64,000 nucleotides of DNA from Microcebus murinus (taxonomy: Eukaryota; Chordata; Mammalia; Primates; Cheirogaleidae), in contig NC_134109.1 of the NCBI RefSeq assembly GCF_040939455.1, forward strand, positions 74,367,001 through 74,431,000. Direction: 5' to 3'. The position numbers were made by a program, and so were the translations under genes. Under the pieces are notes generated by a model that was given only the letters and a program-made list of their open reading frames with translations, had not been told where the DNA came from and did not search any database. Shown piece after piece: positions 11,297 to 23,155 of this stretch; the stretch's first letter is position 1; the number at the start of each line of letters is the position of its first letter.

Positions 11297-12869
11297 CCCA
11301 CTCAGCAGCCCCTGCTCTAAACTGTAGGAATGGCTGACCCAGTGAAATGAACAGCTGTGGAGAGATTGTGTGTTTCTGCTACTAGAAGCATTCCCCTTTT
11401 CCTTTTGTGTTATTGCCTTTCTATTAATTAGTAGTATTTTTCAAGATAAATTGCTGGGACGTAGAATAATGGTAGCAGATAACTAACAGACAACTTATTC
11501 CTGTCTTCTGTACTGATGATCTAGGTAGAAAAGAATTTTTAAAGTTTATAAGTGATCATTGTAATGACTTCCCAAACATGCAGAGCTGTTACTGATGCAA
11601 AGAGGACTGTCGTGTTGTGCTGGCGAGGTGACATGCTTGCAGGGAAGATGAGGCACAGAGGGGAGGGGAGGGGCCTTCAGACCTGGGTGAATTTCACCTT
11701 TGTTCTCAACCTCCTGCACAGGCCAGCATTTGTTTGATTTAGGCCAGAGTCTGATTCTCTGGCAACTTGTTTGCCATTAACTGCAAGTGAGTCGACTATA
11801 AGCATGTTTTACATACTGGAAAATATGAATCGTTTATAGTTTTAGCACTGCACTTTCCTAAGAGTCCTGTGGTGCCCAGTCCTATAAATCATAGCTTGGA
11901 GAGACTGGCTTCATCACTCACCTCATCAGCTCCTCTACACCCTAGGCCAGATTTAGAAAGCCATTTCCCACAGAGGTGTCGTCTGCTTGGGACCAGGCTG
12001 TCTGAGAGCCACTCCCTCTAGAGATGGCCCTTGATTCTTTTTGTACCCTGCCTGCTGAGGGTGGTGAGGCGAGGCAGGGCTCCACTGGGTTTAATTGGGC
12101 CCGATGCATGCTCACCATGGCCTAGAGTGAGGACGCCACGTTCAGCCTACCAGGGATGCTCCACCAGGGTCCACAGCTGCCTTGGGACCCCCCATACCAG
12201 GCTCTCTTAGTGTACTCCTCCATGGGAGAACACTGGTTACAACATAAAATGATGCTGTGTGGATAGCCCACGTGCACCCAAACCTTAGATAATACCGCTC
12301 AGAGGTTTAAGGGCTGATGAACCAAATGTTTATCCTTTAAAAGCATTAGGCCACTTGGCATCATCCTACCTGTCAGCTGAGTTGCTGCTGTGGATGTGTA
12401 ACCCAAACAACGTGAGACACAGAACTTCTCTCTCATGTACGGCTAAAATTGCAGTCCTTCTCCTCGAAATTAGCCTATATTGGGGAAAGGAGGGAAAGAT
12501 CCCTTGTTGTTTCTTTGGGGTAGGGGACAGTATTTGATCTTATTATTGGACCTATAATATAAAGTTAGATTAGCCCAAAAGGAAATCAGTCTATAAATAT
12601 TCGTAAGTACCAAGGCCCCGTATCCAAGATCCCATACCTGGGGATATGTGCAAGAGTATTATCCCAGCTCTGGTGGGTAAAGTATGAAACACAGTTGAGG
12701 GGATGAGATATTCATCAGACACTTGCTTCACACTCTTCAGGGTACCCTATACTCTTGGTACTTTACCAGATAAATGGGAAAGTAGCTATGATGCTCTTTG
12801 CATGGCTTTTTTTGGACGGCAAGTGATATAAAATCGTATTTGTTTTTTTCCAAATTTGTTTCTCTCATA
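11297..12869. other. Intronic sequence, nothing recognised
   Basis: No exon or nameable repeat. The 12030-12220 stretch is relatively GC-rich with a few CpG. Confidence 0.4.
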
Positions 12870-13560
12870 TTTTGTTATCTTCACATTCTGTCAGTTTTCC
12901 AAGCCAAAAACCCACAGGGCATCCTGGACCCATCTCAGTGTGCCTTGGCATTAGGTCTCAGTGTGCCTTGGCATTAGGCTGTCACTCTGGGTCTTGCTGC
13001 CCTGGTGGCTTTCTCATCCATTTGCCCCCCTCCATTCACACTGCAGGCCACCTTCCCTTTTCTCTTGCGAGATGACAGCAGTGGCCTAGTAGGTCTCCCA
13101 GCCTCAAATTTCCCGTCACCGCCAACCAACCAAGACGCTGCCATAGGAATTTTCTAAAACAAAAAGCTGAAAGTATCGCTTTCCTATTTAAAACCCTTTA
13201 TTCCTTTTAGAAAAAAAAGTTTAAATTCCTTATTTTAGAACACAAGACCCTGTTTTTAGCATCTGGCTTCTGCTCACTTCCCCCACAGATGCCAGTCAGC
13301 CTGTCTGGGCTCTCTGGCAGTTTGTCACACGTGTGGTGCACCAGCCCCGGGGCTCCGGGAACCCCAGCTGACATCCCTCCGTAGCTCCCCTTAGAGATTC
13401 CATCGCTGATGGCTCGTGTCACCCTCCACAGTAGTCATTGCTTTAGTTCTCAGATTATTGAGAAGGAGCTGTGTGTAAGTTAAATTCTGTTCCCAGGTCT
13501 TCACGTCATGCCTGACACGCTGTAAATACTTAATACGCACCTGAAGGACTGACTGTCTTG
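12870..13560 (+). mobile_element. LINE L2 fragment, sense, with 23-bp tandem duplication
   Basis: GGCCTAGTAGGTCTCCCAGC, CTATTTAAAACCCTTTATTC and the 3' tail near 13500-13560 (ACGCTGTAAATACTTAATACG) follow L2 order. Within it TCTCAGTGTGCCTTGGCATT (23-bp unit) is exactly repeated at 12933-12955 and 12956-12978. Confidence 0.65.
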
Positions 13561-15492
13561 GTGACTGATGTGCTAATATTAATTTTCAGTGGCATGGTTC
13601 TACCCAAAAGTTTCATAAAATTTATGAACTTCTCTCCCCCCACCCCAGCTCTTTAGATATGTTCCAGAACCTCTCCATGCACAGGATGTTGGAACTATAA
13701 GATTTTCTAAGAACCTTCCCAGTGGAAGCCCAAATCCCAGTATGGCTTTAATCCTAGAGGGTCTTACAATTCAATCTTACCCTTCCTTGGATCACACACG
13801 TTTTTGAGCCTATGGTCTTGTCTCCTCACATTGGTCCTAAATCACCTCTTTTGAGACTACTTACAAGCAATTATTTATCCAGCATTCCCTGCTTTTCATC
13901 TGTGCCCTTGTTGTTGAGCTGAGGCATTGATCAGTATGTTCTCTCACGTGGTCTGTAACTGCTTCACTTGTTCTGTTCATTTTGAGTAGGGAGCTTACAT
14001 ACTCCGGGGATCTGCATCCTACTTGGGGAAGGGTGTCTCATGGTCACATATAGAAGAGGAGAAATGCAGGGTACTTCCTTCCAGATAGCTCAGCATCTGA
14101 ATAAATCAGTTTCCCCAACATTTATCACAGGACCAAATGCTGCCAGTCTTAGGAGCTTCTTACTCCTTGTATATTTGTAACAACTGGTAATACTTCTGAT
14201 TTCATTCATGATAAATGAATCAAGTGTTTAATACTATATTTATGAAGAAACAATTTACCTCTAGTTTAATTTTTTCATCCTGTCCTAACTAGAATTCCTA
14301 TGACTTTCTACTTTTATATTCTATTATATGATTTTTATAATAGAGTCACAGAACTTTAGAACAAAAGTGTGTTTTCTTTTAAGGGTATTTCTTGCTTCAA
14401 TTCAATGTCATTTTTTAAAAAGATTACAATCTGGTTGTAGGATAAGTAAGAAAAACAGCTGATAATTAGAAATTTATTAAAACACAAATCTCCCCAACAT
14501 TATCAGCCAAGAGAATTTATTTGGATATAGAAAGAAGTAGGGCTCCAACTTTGCTCCTGTGTAAAACCATTCTTGGTGAGAGATTGCAAAATTCCAAAGT
14601 AATGATGTTGCGAGTTGACTAAGACTTTCAGAAATATCAGTTAATCATCATTTCAACTCCAAAATGAAATAAATGACTGTTAGTGGATTCTCTCCTTTTC
14701 TGTATTCATATCCAACTGTTTCCACCTATTTTAGTTTATATCCTTTCCTCTGGTCGTTGGCCTGCAGAGTATGTAGCTCTTCCAACTTAATTTTGCAAAG
14801 GGCACCAGTGCCCAACTGCTCAGACAGTGAGCTACTGTGTGTAGGTCAGTACTCACCTTTAGCTTTTAAGATCTTTCTTGCCATTTTTTTAAAATGAAAC
14901 TTTAGATTGTCTACTTAATGAGTACCTGCTTTGTCATAAGTACTGAGCTATGAACTATGTCTATACGGGTAAGTTGATGTGAAAATGTAAACAAATATAT
15001 CGGGAATTTGATCATTATAGACCATTATATAATTCATTGAGCAAAAATAATAGCAATATCCCTTCAATAAGAAAAAATTTTTTAATCATTTGTCTGTAGA
15101 TACTTTCCTCCAGTCTTCAATTTCCTTAGCCTCTGTAAGTATGCCTTTAGAGAATCCTGCATTATAAGGAAGTTTTTTGTATAATTTTTCTCATATGCTA
15201 ACAACTAGGGCTTTCTATTTAGGTTGAATCTCCTATTTGGGTAACAGGAGATAGATAACTTGTTGATGATTCATTTAGTAATATTCTTTTTGTAAAGTAA
15301 TTTCTTTATTCAACATCATAGAAACCCATTAAAAAGTGGCTGTGTTGTCACCATTGAACACATACCCTTGGAGTTCCTTGAATTTCTGCCTATCTTGAAA
15401 TTGTCAAATAATCTCATGGTGGATTTTTTTCATCCTTTATATTTTTCTTGTGATTTTATATGAAGCTAAGTGATACATTTTTATTTTTACAG
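13561..15492. other. Intronic sequence before exon C, nothing recognised
   Basis: AT-rich with no clear repeat family. The last 40 bases supply the pyrimidine tract of exon C. Confidence 0.4.
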
Positions 15493-15622
15493 ATTTTTAC
15501 ATGAGTTAGCCCAGATTCCTAATTTTGCTGAACGTGCCCAGTGCATAATCTTCAGATCTGTCTTTTCTGAGGGTATCACCTCTTTGCACCGAAAGGTAGA
15601 GATCATCACACGAGCTTCTAAG
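15493..15622 (+). CDS. FMN1: FMN1 exon C: FH2 segment [16 protein letters not shown]...TRASK
   Basis: The 130-bp exon has acceptor TTTTTACAG and donor GTAGGT at 15623. One base completes the glutamine codon, then 43 residues follow from [11 protein letters not shown] to EIITRASK, ending in phase 0. The pattern F(L/x)xxLxxIPxxxxR, followed by a hydrophobic helix and a second helix with LxxKxExI, is the family-typical run that forms part of the FH2 globular region. Read-through into the intron would add 14 residues ([13 protein letters not shown] and a stop at about 15664), so intron retention would truncate the protein before the GNYMN motif. No frameshift or internal stop is seen. Confidence 0.96.
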
Positions 15623-17106
15623 GTAGGTTTCTCTCTGATTTTAGAGATAGGCTTGCTGTTATAGGGCGTAAAGGAGGAAGTCGGGAATAGAAGAGATTAA
15701 CTATATATAGTGCCATTGTAGAAATTGACTTCAGAGTGTGGATTTTTCTAAGTGTAAATGTGATGATTATCTGGCCCAAGTGTGAGGGGGTGTGTGTGTA
15801 TGTGTGGGAGAGAGAAAAGGAGATGCAGACTGAAGAAGAGAAGGAAGAGGAAAAAATGACACTTCCCTGGATTTCTTCTCAAAAATTTCATGTCTTCCAA
15901 AGTACATACTGACTACTAAAAACCAATCTAAATATCAGTTTGTTTCCTGTTCCACAATCTGGATTGCAAAAGAGACTTTGCTTTAGACCCATGCACGTGA
16001 TCACCTGAAATGTGTCTTTCTTAGTGAAATAAACAAATTCTAGAGAATTTTAAGTGAAACAAATGACTGTAATAACGAGTGATTGGCAAATAAATTTTGT
16101 TGGCTTTCCCACACTACTGTTCATTATTGCAAAGTTAAGTTCTAGCACTTGGCTCTTTCCCACAGTTGGCCTATGCTCCTAAGAACATGGTATTCTCCAC
16201 ACATACTGTAGTACTTAGTTGCTTGTCATGGGGGCATGATTTTTGGTCCTGTAAGACATAAGAGATTTTAATAAAGAAAGCATAGATATTACCAAAGTAT
16301 AATATACACCCACTAATAATACCTGAAAGGCAGGAGCAGAAGTCTGCCTGGCACTGAATTTTTCTTGCATTCTTTACCCTCATATAAAGAAAAATAAAGT
16401 CAAGTAAGAAGACTATAAAGAAAGAAAAAAAAGTTTCAGTTTGAAAATTTGCACTGAAAGCTAAAAATAAGTAAATGAAAGGCCAAACAGATGAGATAGG
16501 GAGCCAAAGAAAATGCTAAGCAGCTTGAAATTATAAAAGTTAATAGACATACTGCAAACACTTAATAAACATGAGTTTAATAAATTTAATAAACATGGCC
16601 TATGGCCTTAAAATGTATTATTATAGTTCACTTCTGAGGATTATAGCCAGGAATAAAGACGAACCTACTTGCTATTATGTCTACTCTGAATTTTATTGTT
16701 CCTATAGACACATAGTCCCCAAAACACACCCTCAAAAGATAAGCCTCTTTCCAGTTAGAAAGTTAAGCCTAACTATACCAACTCCCTTTTTATACTGTAT
16801 AAATACTTTAAAATAACTATTAAAAATTAAATTGATACAAATGAAAACATAAACACTAGTATTTAATCCTCAGTATTAAAACGTGTGGTGTTTAATTTGT
16901 TGAATGAGTTGAAAATGATGGCTGTTAACGTATTTTTTTAAAGACATTTAGGGCTTAGTAAAGTGTATTTTTCATTTCACCAACTGTTAATCTTGTTGGT
17001 AACAACCACCAAATAGCCTATTGGGTACTCTATAAATATTTGTTGTTGAATGAACATGAGTGCGTTGGGAGTTCAGCTCCATCATAATTGGTGTTTGTGG
17101 TCACAG
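15623..17106. other. Intron between exons C and D
   Basis: Mostly unassigned AT-rich sequence. There is a short GT/purine-rich stretch at 15785-15860. A LINE/MIR-like 3' tail (CTCTATAAATATTTGTTGTTG) lies at about 17029-17060. Confidence 0.45.
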
Positions 17107-17253
17107 GGCTTGCTGCACATGAAGAGTGTGAAGGATATTTTAGCTCTCATTCTGGCTTTTGGAAATTATATGAATGGAGGAAACAGGACTCGGGGACAAG
17201 CTGATGGATATAGCTTAGAAATTCTGCCCAAACTGAAGGATGTCAAAAGTCGG
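17107..17253 (+). CDS. FMN1: FMN1 exon D: FH2 signature exon with GNYMN and LKDVKS
   Basis: The 147-bp exon (49 codons, phase 0 at both ends) follows TGGTCACAG. It encodes the most diagnostic FH2 block: [17 protein letters not shown], then [15 protein letters not shown], then KDVKSR. The FGNYMN motif and the G(F/Y)xLxxLxKL(x)D(x)K pattern are shared by all formins. The lysine of DVKS matches, by my alignment from memory, the conserved actin-contact lysine of yeast Bni1 and mDia1. The donor GTATTT at 17254 is weak beyond the invariant GT; retention would add VFIYFS and stop at 17274. The first codon is GGC (Gly), where I remember Asp in human FMN1; I cannot check this. A short LINE/MIR-like tail lies at 17030-17060, just upstream. 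Confidence 0.97.
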
Positions 17254-18364
17254 GTATTTATTTATTTTTCGTAATGAGTTTCTATAATCTACCATTATTT
17301 TCTTTCTTTAATTTAAAAAAAAGAAATTATTCCAGATTGTTCCATAGATCTCTATCCCTTCCCCTAAGAACAATCATTTATTTTAGAGCATGCATTGTTT
17401 TCTTTGCTTTCTTTTGAGTTTTGAGTAAAGGTAGGTTTTTCATGTTAGACCTTATTTTCGCTGACACAATCCCCCAGCTTTGTTTGCTCTCACATACACA
17501 ATTAGGTATTGAACAGCTACCCACAATGAGGGGATAAAACAGATAGCACACAGTGTTAGTGTAGTGCAAAGACTGAAGGCTGTTTGAATTTAGTGGTGGC
17601 TACTTGTAATTTACTCATTCCTGAGTGGCAGGGAAATGTTGAGTCACCAATTGAGCTGAGCGTTTGAATTATTCTTTTGCTCACAACAATTGGGCAGGGG
17701 GGTCTACTGTCAAACTCTTGGAGCCTGATTATCATTTGGCTCCACACCCCTGCAGAGTTACCTCTTTAGAAACAACCAGTCCATATCTAGGCGTCCCTTG
17801 GGGGGCAGGGGGTGGAGGGAGGGGAAACACACAGGCAAATTAGAATTAGACCCCTGTGAACAAGACACAAAGGCCGCCTTGTGGGAGGGCCTGCTTGCCT
17901 GGCCTCCCAGGGTCATAAAGTGGCATGGTGCTCCTTTTAAGCTGGCCCTGATTGTTTTTCACGCCATTAAAAACACACAGTTTTTGAAAGGTGGGAAGGG
18001 AGGGATGGTTTTCTGTTCTAGTCTCTGATTCCCCTTAACACTCCCCACCCCCTCCTTTTTGGGCTTTATGCCAGAAAATATTAGGAAACAATTTTTTTTG
18101 TTTGTTTTAGCCATTATCTCTGAGGTCTTATGGATTATCTGTTTATTTTCCCCCACAAAGGATAGGGTATTGTCATTTCTTTGTATAGCTGGCATAACAA
18201 ATGGATGGGACAAGGAGGAGGAGAGAAAATCTTACCAGGATCAAACAGATTTAGGGCCAAGTTTCACAAATTAGAAGTTTCACAGCCTGAGATTTCAGCT
18301 CTCAGCTATGTAACAGACCGTCTCACGGGAATGCTTTTCATTTACGTGTCTCTTTTAAACCTAG
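17254..18364. other. Intron between exons D and E, repeat-free
   Basis: No transposable element is seen in 1.1 kb. Stretches near 17600-17770 and 17930-18230 contain runs of A/T words, ACAATTG and TAATTT-like motifs, and pyrimidine blocks. A candidate conserved non-coding region; no direct proof. Confidence 0.4.
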
Positions 18365-18424
18365 GATAACGGGATTAATCTGGTGGACTATGTCGTGAAG
18401 TATTACCTGCGTTACTATGATCAG
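18365..18424 (+). CDS. FMN1: FMN1 exon E: FH2 segment [20 protein letters not shown]
   Basis: The 60-bp exon has acceptor CTTTTAAACCTAG and donor GTAAGA at 18425. It encodes exactly 20 residues in phase 0-0, starting [11 protein letters not shown] and ending YYLRYYDQ. In FH2 domains this is the helix after the conserved KS segment (usual pattern: T-L-L-H-Y-hydrophobic). Because its length is a multiple of three and both junctions are phase 0, skipping would remove 20 residues without a frameshift. It lies about 1.1 kb downstream of exon D in a short intron with little repeat content. Confidence 0.95.
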
Positions 18425-19479
18425 GTAAGAAATGCCATTGTGTGGAAAACTGCACTAATGGGGTTTCAACTCTTACACATTGTTGGCATTCAGAAATTGG
18501 ATGATGAATAGATGCATGGATGAATTTCAAGTCCAGCATAGAATTTGAGAGCTCTCCAGCCTCCTTGGTTTACAGAGGAGAAAACCGAAGCCAAGAGATT
18601 CTAGTTGACTCTTATGAAGGGAAGCTTTATTCAGTGGCAGAAATCCACCAATTCTCAATCCACAGCTTCAGAGAGAACTCCACTTGCCTCAGTGCCTTAT
18701 GACCAGATTGTGAGGTTCTCTGTGAAACCTAGATCCACTTGGCAATTGATTATAGTTGAAACTGGATTCAGAAGATACAGAACAAAATTTAGGAAATTAA
18801 GACACATTAATACCCAATATTTTATCAGTAATACCTCTGTGAACAGGTTGAAGGTGTGGAATCTGAAAAATGCATCTTCTCTGCTTAGATGACATTTGCA
18901 ATTAGAAATAAACATTTCTGTGAAAATCCACCTGAACATAATTTTGTTTTATTCCTTCTTGTTAAATCAAGAACAAGGAGCCCTAATTTTGAGAAGAAAG
19001 AAGTACTGTTATAAGTAGTTGGGAAATACAGCAATCACTATGAATGGAAAAGTCTCAAAGGAAAATGTTGTCAGGGCACCTGCCTAACTGTCCGTGTAAA
19101 CAGGGTTTTTCTAGGCACCAAGAGAGACGAAGTAAAGATTACAGGGCCTTGTTTTCAAAAGACCTACAATTTCATCCAGAAGACAGGCTAGGCACTGTGA
19201 GGAACTCTTTCATAATTTCTCCTACCCTGTGGTGGCCTTATCTAACTGTACTCTATATATTTATAATCAGGCTTATCATTTCTGCCTCTCTCCAAACTTC
19301 TCCCCTGTTTCTATTCAAGAGATCATAGATTTTGGCCATTCAGGCATGAAGCCTTGTCCACCTCTTTGGTTGTTTTCTGTCCTTCAGCGAAGTTATTTCT
19401 GATGTCTCTCCGTGTCTGTCTTTCCTGCTGACCCCAGCTCATTCAGGCTGTAAGAGAGCTCACCTAGAGTTGCTGCAGC
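18425..19479. other. Intronic sequence; source of a 59-bp local duplication
   Basis: No known repeat. The segment 19190-19248 (AGGCACTGTGAGGAACTC ... TATCTAACTG) is copied at 20023-20079. Confidence 0.5.
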
Positions 19480-19780
19480 TCATCTCCCCACTCTAGGCCA
19501 TCCCACACCCTCCTTACAGAGTTCTGATCGTATCACTTTTTACTCAAAACAGAAGTGGTTCCCCATTTTCAAGCCAATTAAGGCACTACTCAATTTAATT
19601 CTAATCTTTTACGACCATGCTTTTATTACTTTCCCTCTACACATATTTTGTGAGCCAACTCAAGACTCGCTGTTTTCCAAACACACCCTGTGCTTTCTTA
19701 CTAATGTGTTTTTACTTCTGATGTTCTCCCTAACTGAAACTAACTTTCTCTCTGCCTTTTTATAAAGCTTCCCTTTTTTT
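19480..19780 (+). mobile_element. LINE L2 fragment, sense
   Basis: Contains CCTTACAGAGTTCTGATCG, GTGGTTCCCCATTTTC and CAATTAAGGCACTACTCAA, then ACTTTCCCTCTACACAT, in the L2 ORF2 3' order. Confidence 0.6.
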
Positions 19781-19919
19781 TTTCTCATTAATCCTCTCCA
19801 GAAATACTAAGTTTAAAGATCTTTTGGGGAAAAGCTCCCAGTAACATTACCAATATATGTATTATAGACTTAACCGCAAAACTGCAGATCCTTGTGAGGA
19901 AATTTACATAATTTTACTG

Positions 19920-20760
19920 AGAGATAAAATATAAAATGAGGAGAAAAACAAAACAAAACCCGATTTAGAAAATGAGCAAAAGACTTGAATAGACATTTCT
20001 CCAAATAAGACATACAATAGCGAGGCACTGAGGAACTCTTTCATAATTTCTCCTACCCTCTGGTGGCCTTATCTAACTGCAAATCAAAACTACAATGAGA
20101 TATCCTCTCATGCCTGTTAGGAAGGCTGTTATAAGAAACACAGAAAATAACAAGTGTTGACAAGGGTATGGAGAAATTGGAACCCTTGAGCACTGTTGGT
20201 AGAAATGTAAAATGGTGCAGCTGCTATAGAAAACTACAGAGGTTTCTCAATTTAAAAAACTACCATGTGATTCAGCAAATCCCATTTCTGGGTATTTATC
20301 CAAAAGAATTGAAACCAAGATCTCAAGGAGACATTTGTACTTCCATATTCATTGCAGCATTATTCATAATAATCATGATTTGGAAACAACATTAATGTCC
20401 ATCGACAGATGTATGGGTAAGGAAAATGTGGTATATGTGTACTATGGAATATTGTTCAGCCATAAAAAAGAAGAAAATCCTGTCATATGCATCAACCTTG
20501 AGGACATTGTACTAAGTAAAACTAATCCAGTAGCAAAAGGACAAATGTAGAATGATTCCACTTGTATGAGTACCTAAAATAGTCAAACTCATAGGAATAG
20601 GAAGTAGAATGGTGAGGGGAGGGGAAAATGGAAAGTTGATGTTCAGTGGACACAGAGTATCAGTTATGCAAGATGAAAAAATTCTGAAGGTCTGCTGTAC
20701 ATTGTTCTTGTAGTTAGCAGTACTGTACTGTACACTTAAGAGAATAGATCTCACATTACA
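19920..20760 (+). mobile_element. LINE-1 3' fragment (ORF2 end and 3' UTR), sense, with foreign insert
   Basis: AAAAGACTTGAATAGACATT, CAAATCAAAACTACAATGAG, TGTTGGTAGAAATGTAAAATGG, CCCATTTCTGGGTATTTATC and TATGGAATATTGTTCAGCC are classic L1 ORF2 C-terminal phrases. The frame is broken. Between CATACAA and CAAATCAAAAC about 50 bases of L1 are replaced by a 57-bp copy of nearby unique DNA (20023-20079). Confidence 0.9.
20023..20079 (+). repeat. 57-bp local duplicate of 19190-19248, inside L1
   Basis: Aligned to 19190-19248, the copy lacks two bases (TG after AGGCACTG), has one substitution (CCCTGTGG versus CCCTCTGG) and is otherwise identical, in the same orientation, 0.8 kb away. Confidence 0.95.
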
Positions 20761-20969
20761 TGGTTTCTTACAACAATGAAATAAGTAGTGACATACTCTC
20801 TAGTGGAAATAGTCAGAATTCCAATCAATATTAGAAACTGGCAAAATTATTTTAAATATTATGTAAAAATAATTGGACAAAGTTGATCAGGATTAAAAGC
20901 ATGAGAAAAATCACTCATTTGTGTATTTAAGTGTATTACAAAGCTTTAATGATTAAAAATGTGGAACAG

Positions 20970-21203
20970 AGTTCGAGACCAGCCTGAGCAAGAGAGAGAC
21001 CCTGTCTCTACCAAAAATAGAAAAAATTAGCTGGGCACTGGGGCACATGCCTGTTGTCCCACCTACTCGGGATGCTGAGGCAAAAGGACAGCTTGAGCCC
21101 AGGAGTTTGAGGTTGCTGTGAGCTAGGCTGATGCCATGGCACTCTAGCCCAGACAATAGAGTGAGACTCTGTCTCAAAAAAAAAAAAAAAAAAAAAAAAA
21201 AGT
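20970..21203 (+). mobile_element. 5'-truncated strepsirrhine Alu
   Basis: Starts at GAGTTCGAGACCAGCCTGAG and contains GAGGTTGCTGTGAGCTAGGC and GATGCCATGGCACTCTAGCC, the right-monomer variant usual in lemur Alus. It ends in a long A tail at about 21175-21201. GTGTGGAATG after the tail and ATGTGGAACAG before the element suggest the target site. Confidence 0.9.
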
Positions 21204-21248
21204 GTGGAATGATAGAATAACAGATTTAAAAAACTTAAGAAAATGGAA

Positions 21249-21583
<335 letters not shown>

Positions 21584-22489
21584 AAGAAAATGGAAAGGAA
21601 ATCTCAGAAATGGATCTAAATAAATATGTGTTAAGTATGTGATAAAGGAGAAATTTCAAGTAATTGGGAAGAAGAAGAAATTAAATTATCTCCTTGACCT
21701 CATACCAGAGACCAAAGTAAATTTCTAAAGAACAGCGGAGTTAAATGTAGAAACAAAGAATAAAAGACATATAAGAAAATATAGGTAAATATAATAGTTT
21801 TCCAATCTTGGGATAGCAAAGTCCTGTCACAGCATTCAATCTAACACAGAAATCATAAAAGATGAGAATGACAACCTTAAAGCATAAAAATAAAAGACTT
21901 TAATTCCTAATTAAAATTGAAAAATACTTTAGTATATCAAAAATGACTTAAAACCAAATTATAAATAACATGCTGAGGAAAATATGTGCAACCTAATAGA
22001 TAATGAACTCTCGAGAATTATCAAGAAAAGGAGAACTTGTCTTTTCTTATTAAAAAAGGTGGCAAAGACACCACAGGAAATTTACAAAAGACAAATATAG
22101 AAGACATAAATTGCCATCTAGTTATATATTAGTAGAATAAGCAATGTGAATTGATCAAACCTTTCTTAAAACTATCATGTATGATTGATCAGGTTATACT
22201 CTATTTAAGGTCTTTGGGCCAAATGGAACTCATATCTAGCCTACTCTTGACTCACCAAACTATATATCCTATAAAGGGTACCTTTTAAAAAAAATTCACA
22301 CAAGGATGCCACGTGCTTATCAAGATGTTTGTCCACAGAGCTGTGTCTGTCTACCGGAGATACATTTTCCTACTTCATATAAATATGCTGTATAGCCTAG
22401 CAAGGTTTTGACCTTTCTGTATTGAAAGTCCTAGAAATATGCATAAACTTTCTTGGAATTTCTGCCCTGAGGAAATAACTAAAGACTTA

Positions 22490-22870
22490 TATCACTATGA
22501 TAATTTCTAATAACAAAATATTGGAAAATTTTTAGTAGGTGTCCAATGATAGAGACAAAGGTCAAATAGATTATTCTGGCATCATACACTGGAATAATTA
22601 ACTTCCAGGAAAGGATATAGGAGAAAATTTAGTGACAATAGAAAGTTTTTTTGATCTGCTTTTAAGTTACAAGCATGTGTTTCAAAATTATATATATAGT
22701 ATAATCTGAAATATGTAAATATAAATACACATAAACACACAAAAACTTGGAAATATGTACATTAGAATGTTTTATTATTTCTGAATGTTAGGATTGTAAG
22801 AGTTTTTTTTTACTTCTCTTTCAATTACTAAACATAATGAACTTGTATAACTTTTGTAAAAGGGGAAAAA
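22490..22870 (+). mobile_element. HAL1/L1M-type 3' end
   Basis: The order 'ACATTAGAATGTT ... TCTGAATGTTAGGATTGTAAG ... TTTTACTTCTCTTT ... AACATAATGAACTTGTATAAC' and a final A-rich tail follow the 3' end of old L1M/HAL1 elements. Confidence 0.55.
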
Positions 22871-23029
22871 AAGATACAATGAAAAATAACTTAGTCCAGT
22901 CTTGCACGGTCCTTCTTCCGTGAGGTCTTTGCTCATGTCTTGTTCTTTGAAGGAAGCCTTTGAAGCCCTCACCTTGGAAGCCCGGGAGTGCTTTGTTTCA
23001 GTCTTTCTCAATATATGTCTTATTCTACT

Positions 23030-23030
<1 letters not shown>

Positions 23031-23081
<51 letters not shown>

Positions 23082-23155
23082 AGATATAGATATGATATAG
23101 ATATAGATATACTCTATAGTATATCTATATCATATCTATATCTATATATATATCT
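23031..23155. repeat. (TATC)n microsatellite running into a near-palindrome
   Basis: About twelve TATC units (23031-23080) pass into GATATA/TATATC blocks. These fold back on themselves around ACTCTATAGT at about 23110-23120. Confidence 0.9.
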
